Positions 8,955 to 16,732 of a stretch of 43,265 nucleotides of DNA are shown piece after piece. This stretch comes from Draconibacterium orientale. GTDB taxonomy: Bacteria; Bacteroidota; Bacteroidia; Bacteroidales; FEN-979. The stretch covers positions 1 to 43,265 of the forward strand of contig DYSO01000007.1 of the NCBI GenBank assembly GCA_020718225.1. The letters are read 5' to 3'. Positions within the stretch are counted from its first letter, which is position 1, and each line of letters begins with the position of its first letter. Made by a program: the position numbers and the translations under genes. Under the pieces are notes generated by a model. It had not been told where the DNA came from. It saw only the letters and a program-made list of their open reading frames with translations, and searched no databases.

Positions 8955-10955
8955 TTATTTTTTCCCTTTTGAGAAACTGGAAGCGCTGTCGGACAATACC
9001 ATTTCCCGGTCTCCGTTCCCATGGTTTTCAGGAGGTAAAACGAGGGGGCGTTTGATTAATTTGCCGTGAATGAAGGTAGCGCTTGCGACATGGCGTATGG
9101 TATCCGGAAAACGGATACCCAATTGATCGGCCACATCATAATTAACTCCGAAGGTTATCAGTTTAAACTTTTCAAAAGGAATGTCAGCCGGATTTTCCCC
9201 TTTTAAAATCCGATCGACAAGATGTGCTGCCTGCATCCCGCTCACGTAGTATTCATAGCCATAGACCAAAAGAACCCCATCCTGTAACCGTTCCGCATCG
9301 TTACTGAATATGGGGATTTTCGCCTGACGCGAAATCTTCACTACCGACTCGAGTGAATTTAATATGGTAAGGTCGTTGATCAAAATAAAGGCGTCGATTT
9401 TTTTCGCTGCCAGGGATTGCGCGGCTTGTTGGACCTCGCTGGTACCGGCTACGGCAACCTCTTTCATGGTAAGCTGGGGAAAGAATGAAAGCGCAGTTAC
9501 AAATTCAGTCATGTTAACTTTGGTATTCAGGTAAGCAGGGTCATAGATGGTGCCGATGGTATGCTTCCCCGGGAACATCCGGGTATAAATTTTCAGGAGT
9601 TCACGGATGGGCGACATTCCATAAACACCGGTAACATTGGGGAGGTGGTTTGAGTCGCTGACCCCGGCCTGAATGGTGAACGGGTTTGCCACGGTAGCAA
9701 AAACAACCGGTATATCCCTGACTTTAGCGATGGCAGCCTGAGTTGATGCGGTAGAAACCGAAACCAGAATATCTACCTTTTCGGTCATCAGTTTATCAAC
9801 CATGGTACGGTTGGTTGGAATATCGCCTTCGGCATTTAATTCAATAATTCTACAGTTATCTCCGTTGCGGTATCCAAGTTTTTTCATCTCATCATAAAAA
9901 CCATTGCGCGTATTGGTCATTAATGAGCTCTGGTTGGCCAGTAGCAATCCGATCCTGGGTTTTTCATCCTCCGTTTTTGCGGGGGCAACGGATAAAAAAA
10001 GGATATACAGGGCCCCGGACAAAAGACCGATGAAAAGAAGCCATCGGGACAATTTTTTATTGCTTTGGATTAAGTTAAAAATCGGGCCCTCCCGGCCCTT
10101 GCCATAAGCATGGGACGCGATAATGGTCAGCAGGACAAACAGGGCAGTGAGGATTTTCAGGTCGTTCGGGTTCATGCCGATGTGAAGCGCCAATGCCACA
10201 GCTATACGAAAAATAACCGATCCGGCAACAACTCCCAAAACCATTACAAACATCGACCGGCTTCGAAAGACCGCCTCTCCGATTATTACCGAAGCAAGGC
10301 TGAATATGATCGATCCAATCCCCATGCCGATATCGGCGAAACCCTGATATTGTGCAACCAATGCGCCAGATACACCCACCAGGCCATTGGCCAAAGAAAT
10401 GCCGAAAATTTTATACCGGTCAACCGAAACCCCATGTGCGGCAATCATTACCGGATTATTTCCGGTAGTGCGCATGGTAAGTCCGAAATCGGTTTTTAAA
10501 AATAATGAAATCAATACCCAAACGATTATCATCACCAGGGCAAGCGCCATGGCTGTCCATAATTCCGCGTTTAACCCGGGGTTCAGGTTACTTAGAATGG
10601 AAAACACAGTTCTATTGCTGATCAGGGGAATGTTTGATTTTCCCATGATGTGCAGGTTAACCGAATAGAGTCCCGTCATCACAAGAATTCCGGCTAAAAG
10701 TCCTTCGATTTTAAAACGGGTATGGATAAACCCTGTGATAAAACCAGCCAACGATCCAACCAGGAAAGCAACCGGAAGAACGAGAAAAGGATTCCAACCA
10801 TCAACGATCAGGATGGATGCTACCGCTGCTCCGGTAGTAAAAGTTCCATCGATGGTAATATCGGGAAATGAATACAGTTTATAGGTAATAAAAGTGCCTA
10901 TTGCCATGAAGGCAAAAAGAAATCCCAGATTTATTGATCCAATCCAGAGTTCCAT
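8955..10955 (-). CDS. Fused ABC permease + substrate-binding protein (ABC_sub_bind-like)
   Basis: N-terminal about 300 aa multi-TM permease (ITIDGTFTTGAAVASILI...GMGIGSIIFSLASVIIGEAVF), then one TM (WLLFIGLLSGALYILFLSV) and a periplasmic binding fold (PRIGLLLANQSSLMTNTRNGFYDEMKKLGY...DILVSVSTASTQAAIAK). Confidence 0.88.
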   Translation of the reverse strand: MELWIGSINLGFLFAFMAIGTFITYKLYSFPDITIDGTFTTGAAVASILIVDGWNPFLVLPVAFLVGSLAGFITGFIHTRFKIEGLLAGILVMTGLYSVNLHIMGKSNIPLISNRTVFSILSNLNPGLNAELWTAMALALVMIIVWVLISLFLKTDFGLTMRTTGNNPVMIAAHGVSVDRYKIFGISLANGLVGVSGALVAQYQGFADIGMGIGSIIFSLASVIIGEAVFRSRSMFVMVLGVVAGSVIFRIAVALALHIGMNPNDLKILTALFVLLTIIASHAYGKGREGPIFNLIQSNKKLSRWLLFIGLLSGALYILFLSVAPAKTEDEKPRIGLLLANQSSLMTNTRNGFYDEMKKLGYRNGDNCRIIELNAEGDIPTNRTMVDKLMTEKVDILVSVSTASTQAAIAKVRDIPVVFATVANPFTIQAGVSDSNHLPNVTGVYGMSPIRELLKIYTRMFPGKHTIGTIYDPAYLNTKVNMTEFVTALSFFPQLTMKEVAVAGTSEVQQAAQSLAAKKIDAFILINDLTILNSLESVVKISRQAKIPIFSNDAERLQDGVLLVYGYEYYVSGMQAAHLVDRILKGENPADIPFEKFKLITFGVNYDVADQLGIRFPDTIRHVASATFIHGKLIKRPLVLPPENHGNGDREMVLSDSASSFSKGKK

Positions 10956-12166
10956 CAGTTCTTTTCCAGGTCAATAATTCCGATATAGCCGTTCACCAGC
11001 CGTGATGCCGGTAAAAGGTGCACTACTTTCTGAATATTAAAATCTGTAACGATACGCATCAACTCCACTTCAAAATTCCTGATATCGTTACTCCATAATC
11101 CATTTTCGCAGATTGCTGCATGGAGGTGCATATTTCCATCGCCTGGAAAAAGGTGTTTCATATCGGAAGGCACATTGCGGATATTTTTAACGACAACGCC
11201 ACAGGCGATCATGGTTTTATTGAAATCATCTGTTTCAGGGGTAAAATTCATCCATCGATGAAAATGACCAGCATCGAAAATGGATTCTTTTTCCGGATTG
11301 TTTTCCGAAATGGGCGCTTTTTTAAGGTGCATCCATTGTACCCCCCCTGATTTGGCAAGAATAACAACGGCAAACAGGGGGGCCTCGGTCATCATTCCGG
11401 CAACTTCTGCCAGTTTTCCAAGATCCACTGGTTCCTGTGATGAGTCAAACCGGAGTACCCCTGAAAAGCTGCCTTGAATGCCCAATCCATAAAGAAAATT
11501 AAATGAATGGTCCGCCCCGGGCTGAAAAAAGGAGAAATCAACCCGGGAGCGTTCCACGGCGGGGTAAGAAAAAAAATGATGCCCGATAATCACTGTTTCA
11601 CCGTACAATGACTTAAAATCGTTATAAGCATCACCCAATGCGGCAAGGCCAAAACCAAAATGGATTTGGGAAGGCTTAACCACTCTATTATCGCACTGCT
11701 GATAAGCAGCCCGGGAAAGGTTTTCAGTACTTCCGATAATAAAATAGTGGCCATGGCTGTCCGACAACTTTTTCCATTCATACTGAGAACCGTCGTGTTC
11801 TGTTATGACACCGGCCTGGTCCATGGCATCCGTTTGGATGGATCGTTGCACCGCTTGATAATCGGGCAGTATTGTCAAAAAATGGTCCATTCCGCTCACC
11901 CTGAAAACTTCCCTGACCAACTCCGGAATGGCGACCAGGATCAATTCGCCGCCGATTGGCTTCAAAGATTTCCTTCCCTGAACAAGGACCCTCAGACCGG
12001 CGCTGCTCATATACGAAACATCTGAAAAATCAAGTATGATTATCCGGTCACCGGAAGCAGCATGCTGGTCGAACAAACCTTTCAATTCAGGGGCAGAGAT
12101 ACCGTCAATCCTTCCCTGAATTTCCAAAACAATACAATTATTCCATCTTTTTGACAGGATGTTCAT
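10955..12166 (-). CDS. STAS domain (anti-anti-sigma factor-like) protein with uncharacterised C-terminal domain
   Basis: STAS: LEIQGRIDGISAPELKGLFDQ...IILDFSDVSYMSSAGLRVLVQGRKSLK; about 285 further residues with no family recognised; TGATG coupling to the permease gene. Confidence 0.85.
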   Translation of the reverse strand: MNILSKRWNNCIVLEIQGRIDGISAPELKGLFDQHAASGDRIIILDFSDVSYMSSAGLRVLVQGRKSLKPIGGELILVAIPELVREVFRVSGMDHFLTILPDYQAVQRSIQTDAMDQAGVITEHDGSQYEWKKLSDSHGHYFIIGSTENLSRAAYQQCDNRVVKPSQIHFGFGLAALGDAYNDFKSLYGETVIIGHHFFSYPAVERSRVDFSFFQPGADHSFNFLYGLGIQGSFSGVLRFDSSQEPVDLGKLAEVAGMMTEAPLFAVVILAKSGGVQWMHLKKAPISENNPEKESIFDAGHFHRWMNFTPETDDFNKTMIACGVVVKNIRNVPSDMKHLFPGDGNMHLHAAICENGLWSNDIRNFEVELMRIVTDFNIQKVVHLLPASRLVNGYIGIIDLEKN

Positions 12167-12195
12167 GGAGGGTCATTTTGACCTGAAATTCAATT

Positions 12196-13374
12196 TTAGC
12201 CGTCAAACCGGATGGCAAGAAGTGTTATATCGTCAGATTGGGGGGCCCCGGACGAGAATTCATTTACAGAGGCTGCAATTCCCCTTACTACCTCTTCGAG
12301 CGAGTTTTTGGAATTTGCTACCAGAAAAGATTCGAGCCGTTCTTCACCATAGGGTTGGTTAACGGGATTAAAAGCTTCCGTGATCCCATCGGTAAATAAA
12401 ACAAGCTGTTCGCCGGGCAACAACCGGATGGTTTTTGAACCATAGCTGATTCCTTCCATACAACCAAGGATAGGCCCGCCTGTCATTTCCACTTTCCGGA
12501 TCCCATTTTGGGAGAGGATATACGGCGGATTATGGCCAGCGTTCACATATTCAATACTACCGGTTGTGGTATTGAGAATCCCGTAGAATACGGTAACGAA
12601 CATACATGAGACGCTTTCGTTGCAGAGAAGGTCATTGACATAATCCATGCACTCGGCTGCGGGAATGCCTTTCAAACCGGTAGCCCGGATCAGGGTCCGG
12701 CTTACCGCCATAAAAATTGCTGCGGGGACTCCTTTTCCTGAAACATCACCGATCACAAAACCAAGTCGGTCGTTATCGATCATGAAAAAATCATAAAAAT
12801 CGCCACCCACCTCTTTGGCAGCAACCATGGAGGCAAAAATATCAAAATCATGCCGGGTTGGAAAAGGAGGAAAGGTTTTGGGAAGGATAGCCTGCTGAAT
12901 TTCACGGGCCGTGTTCAGGTCCTGCTGAATGGATATCAACTGGTCATGCTCTTCAAGCGACCGGCGGATCTGATAAATTTCATCCACTGTCCGGTTGATG
13001 GTGATTTCGAGATCTTCGAAATTAACAGGTTTGGTCACAAAATCAAAGGCACCCCGGTTCATGGCAGTACGGATATTTTCCATATCGCCGTAAGCGGAAA
13101 CAATCACCGTTTTTAACCCGGGGTTTTTTAATTCTTTTAATCTGGTCAGCAGGGTCAAACCATCCATCTCAGGCATGTTGATATCCGACAGGATAACGCC
13201 AATAGTGGGATGTTCGATTAATTTGGCAAGCGCTTCCAAACCGTTGTGGGCGAAAATAAAATCATACACCCCGTCGCGTATCTGACGACGGAATTTCTGC
13301 CTCACCAGTGGTTCGAGATCCACTTCATCATCAACCACCATTATTTTTACACTGCTTAATACATTCCCATTCAT
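12196..13374 (-). CDS. Response regulator receiver + SpoIIE/PP2C phosphatase (RsbU-like)
   Basis: REC: MVVDDEVD, ILSDINMPEMDG, VTKP; linker AREIQQAILPKTFP; phosphatase EVGGDFYDFF, GDVSGKGVPAAIFMA, LVLFTDGITEA, DDITLLAIR. Confidence 0.94.
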   Translation of the reverse strand: MNGNVLSSVKIMVVDDEVDLEPLVRQKFRRQIRDGVYDFIFAHNGLEALAKLIEHPTIGVILSDINMPEMDGLTLLTRLKELKNPGLKTVIVSAYGDMENIRTAMNRGAFDFVTKPVNFEDLEITINRTVDEIYQIRRSLEEHDQLISIQQDLNTAREIQQAILPKTFPPFPTRHDFDIFASMVAAKEVGGDFYDFFMIDNDRLGFVIGDVSGKGVPAAIFMAVSRTLIRATGLKGIPAAECMDYVNDLLCNESVSCMFVTVFYGILNTTTGSIEYVNAGHNPPYILSQNGIRKVEMTGGPILGCMEGISYGSKTIRLLPGEQLVLFTDGITEAFNPVNQPYGEERLESFLVANSKNSLEEVVRGIAASVNEFSSGAPQSDDITLLAIRFDG

Positions 13375-13597
13375 AAATAGTCTCTTTAATAGCCCGGGTA
13401 AAATAATAAAAAATCAAAAATAGAAAAAAATGATATATCCATTGTTATTAATGGACATCACTTGCTTTTATATGCAACCATAAAGGTAGATGATTTTTAA
13501 TTAGCCCCGGAGGATAAGTTGCGAAATAATATTTTTTTTGTCGATAATTGGAAAAAACATCCTATTTTCGATTGTAATTAAATAGCAACAACCATCC

Positions 13598-16500
13598 ATG
13601 GCATCACAGCTGCTTCACACCAACCCTTTTCCCGGAATCCGAAGCTATGAAATTCAAGAAGATGCTTTGTTTTTCGGCAGGGAGCTTCAGGTAAAGGAAT
13701 TGATAGAAAAATTATCGGAAACCAGGTTTCTGGCCATCGTCGGATCATCCGGCTGTGGTAAATCTTCGCTGATCCGGGCCGGATTGATTCCCTCTCTGAA
13801 TAAAGAAAATAACGGGAGGTTTCACGGAAACTGGAAAGTGACCATATTCAAACCCGGCGACGACCCCCTTCGGAACCTGGTTCATGCTTTCATCGAAAAC
13901 CACGAAGAGGTTGAAAACACCATTGCTTCTTTTCGCCGGGGATTACTCAGAATCAGCGATCTGACGAAACATCCTGCAGACTCTTTCAATACAAATCATC
14001 TGATTGTTATTGACCAGTTTGAAGAACTATTTCGATATAAACGCACCCGTACAGGGCCCCCCGATACCGCCGATGCTGCCCTGTTTGTAGAACTTTTTCT
14101 CAGTTCTATCCGGCAAACCGAAGTCCCGGTTTATATTGCCTTGTCGATGCGGACTGATTTCCTGGACGATTGTACGGAATTCCGTGATTTAAGTGAAATG
14201 ATCAACCAGGGATATTACCTGGTTCCAAGGATGAACGCAGATGAACGGCGCCGCGCCATAACCGGTCCCATTCATGCCATGGGAAGCGAAATTTCAGAAG
14301 CATTGGTTGAATGTCTGCTTGAGGATGTGGGCGATGATCCCGATCACCTGCCCATCATGCAACATGCACTGATGCGTACCTGGGATTACTGGACCCTGAA
14401 TAAAATCGGCGACCAGCCCATCGGATTGGAACATTACCGGGCCATTGGCACCATGAGCGAAGCATTATCGGTCCACCTTGAGGAGATTTATGAAGCGTTG
14501 AAAGACCACCGGATTAAATATTATGCCGAAAAACTGTTTAAATCGCTGACCGATGTCAGCAAAGAAAGCCGTGGGACAAGACGCCCGACCCCACTCATTG
14601 AAATCTGTACCCTGACCGAAGCCAAAGAGGATGAAATCATAAAAGTGATCAATAGTTTCAGGGAACCCGGCCGGGCATTTTTAATGCCTTCGGCCCAGAC
14701 GCCCCTGAATTCAAACTCCATCATCGACATATCGCATGAAAGCATTATGCGCGTATGGGTCCGGTTGCGAAAATGGGTTGAAGAAGAAAGCCGTTCCGCC
14801 CAATTGTACCTGCGGCTTTCCAAAACCGCTGAATTGCATCAAATGGGAAAATCGGGCTTGTGGGTCAACCCGGAACTACAATTGGCGCTTCAATGGAAAG
14901 AACAAACCAAACCCAACGCCACCTGGGCTTTACGGTACGATCCGGCCTATGAACGGGCAATGGGTTTTCTGGAGTACAGTAAAAAACAAAACGAACTTGA
15001 ACTGGCTAAAAAAGAGAACCAGCAGAAAAAAAACCTTAAACGGGCAAGGAATTTTGCGATAATTTTAGGGATCGCTTCCGTTATCTCCATTCTTTTTCTG
15101 ATCATCTCACTCAACCTCCGCTTTAAAGCAGAGGCAAGCCGAAAAGAAGCAACCGAAAAAGAAAAATTGGCCATATTCGAAAGAAAACGAATGGAAGAAC
15201 AACGGAAAGAGGCCATCCTTCAAAAAAAGATTTCAGAACAACAACAACAAATTGCCGAACAACAGAAAATCATTACCGAACAACAACGACAATATGCTGT
15301 TAAACAACAATTGATCGCTCAGGAACAGACGGCTGTGGCCATTCAACAAAAACAAAAGGCCGACGTCTCAAGGCAGGAAGCTGTAGTTGCCAGAGATGAA
15401 GCACAACTGCAACGCAAAGAAGCCGTCACACAAAAACTGATTGCCGACAACGAACGGGTCAAAGCAGAAGAATCCGAAAAAAACACCCAGCGCCTTCGGT
15501 TACTCTCTATCTCACGCTCCATGTCAATCCAGGCAAACCAGATATTTACCACCCAGAAAGACGACCTCCCCCCACTCCTGGCGCTCCAGGCATGGCGTTT
15601 TAACCGGGAAAACGGTGGCATTGACGATGATCCCGACATCTATGCGGCATTGTCGAACATCGTTAATGATCAGATCATCCTGAGAGGACATACCGATGGT
15701 GTCCGCGCGATTGCCCTCTTTGCCGACGGAAAAAAAATGGCTTCCTGTAGCGATGACGGAAATGTACTTTTATGGGACATCGACAACACGAATGCTACCC
15801 CTGGAATCATGAAGATGCCAAAAACCGGGAAAGAAAATTTCCGTTCCCTGATCGTCACCACCGATGGCAGCCTTCTTATTGCCGGAACATTTTCCGGGAA
15901 ACTTTTTTTCTGGAGCCCCATCTCCCCTTCCACATTACCGGTTGTCATCCCCGTCCATTCATCTGCCATCAACAGCCTGGCCATTAACCCTGTTAACAAT
16001 CAATTCGCCAGCGGGAGTTCCAACGGTGTTGTCCTCCTCTGGAAGAATACCGGGAAAGGTTATCAACCCGTACCCGTCGATACCGTCGCTGCTAAGGTGA
16101 ATGCCCTGACTTTGACCAACAATGGAAAATTTCTCTTCTATGGTTGTTCCGACGGCCTGATAAAAGGCGTTGACCTCCGGATTCAAAACGGAAAACCTTT
16201 TCAGGTTATCGCAGGGAAACACCCGGTACTCTCCCTTGCATGCGGCAACGATGGTCAATTTCTTGCATGCGGATTCTCCAACGGATCAATCCGGATATGG
16301 AATACTGCAAACCTGAACACACCACCCGTCGAATTGATCGGGCGACATCTCTCGGGGGTAACTGCGCTTTCCTCCAGTCCTGATAATAACAACCTCGCTT
16401 CGTCCGGTTACGATTGGGCCCTGAAAATCAGCAATTTAAAATCACCGGAAGGAAAACCCATATCCATCGAAAAACATGACCTTTGGGTTTATGATATCTG

Positions 16501-16690
16501 CTATACCCCCGACAACAACCATCTCATTTCATGCAGCGCGGATAAAACAATCCGGATCTTTTCAACCAAATGTTCAGACCTGTCTGATAAATTACAAAAA
16601 ACCTTGAAACGCAACCTGACAATCGAAGAGTGGAATAAATATGTTGGCGCCGATATCCCCTATGAAAAAACAAGAATGGACCTTCCATGA
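13598..16690 (+). CDS. nSTAND1-type NTPase with TM helix, Gln-rich coiled coil and C-terminal WD40 repeats
   Basis: NPFPGIRSYEIQEDALFFGRE, Walker A GSSGCGKSS, Walker B LIVIDQFEELFRY; TM FAIILGIASVISILFLIISLNL; EQQQQIAEQQKIITEQQ; WD40 units GHTDGVRAIALFADGKKMASCSDDGNVLLWD. Confidence 0.9.
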   Translation: MASQLLHTNPFPGIRSYEIQEDALFFGRELQVKELIEKLSETRFLAIVGSSGCGKSSLIRAGLIPSLNKENNGRFHGNWKVTIFKPGDDPLRNLVHAFIENHEEVENTIASFRRGLLRISDLTKHPADSFNTNHLIVIDQFEELFRYKRTRTGPPDTADAALFVELFLSSIRQTEVPVYIALSMRTDFLDDCTEFRDLSEMINQGYYLVPRMNADERRRAITGPIHAMGSEISEALVECLLEDVGDDPDHLPIMQHALMRTWDYWTLNKIGDQPIGLEHYRAIGTMSEALSVHLEEIYEALKDHRIKYYAEKLFKSLTDVSKESRGTRRPTPLIEICTLTEAKEDEIIKVINSFREPGRAFLMPSAQTPLNSNSIIDISHESIMRVWVRLRKWVEEESRSAQLYLRLSKTAELHQMGKSGLWVNPELQLALQWKEQTKPNATWALRYDPAYERAMGFLEYSKKQNELELAKKENQQKKNLKRARNFAIILGIASVISILFLIISLNLRFKAEASRKEATEKEKLAIFERKRMEEQRKEAILQKKISEQQQQIAEQQKIITEQQRQYAVKQQLIAQEQTAVAIQQKQKADVSRQEAVVARDEAQLQRKEAVTQKLIADNERVKAEESEKNTQRLRLLSISRSMSIQANQIFTTQKDDLPPLLALQAWRFNRENGGIDDDPDIYAALSNIVNDQIILRGHTDGVRAIALFADGKKMASCSDDGNVLLWDIDNTNATPGIMKMPKTGKENFRSLIVTTDGSLLIAGTFSGKLFFWSPISPSTLPVVIPVHSSAINSLAINPVNNQFASGSSNGVVLLWKNTGKGYQPVPVDTVAAKVNALTLTNNGKFLFYGCSDGLIKGVDLRIQNGKPFQVIAGKHPVLSLACGNDGQFLACGFSNGSIRIWNTANLNTPPVELIGRHLSGVTALSSSPDNNNLASSGYDWALKISNLKSPEGKPISIEKHDLWVYDICYTPDNNHLISCSADKTIRIFSTKCSDLSDKLQKTLKRNLTIEEWNKYVGADIPYEKTRMDLP

Positions 16691-16732
16691 AAACAGCGAT
16701 ATATGGCACATGAACTTGTTAAATAATTAAAT

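Noticed and set aside
15230-15350. CAACAA-rich stretch as a DNA microsatellite
   Set aside because: It lies in frame within the coiled coil and encodes heptad-like EQQQQIAEQQKIITEQQ; better explained by protein structure
13598-16690. STAND NTPase as an Avs-like anti-phage defence gene
   Set aside because: It has no visible nuclease or other effector domain, carries a TM helix and WD40 repeats, and sits in an envelope-type operon; no defence or mobile genes are nearby
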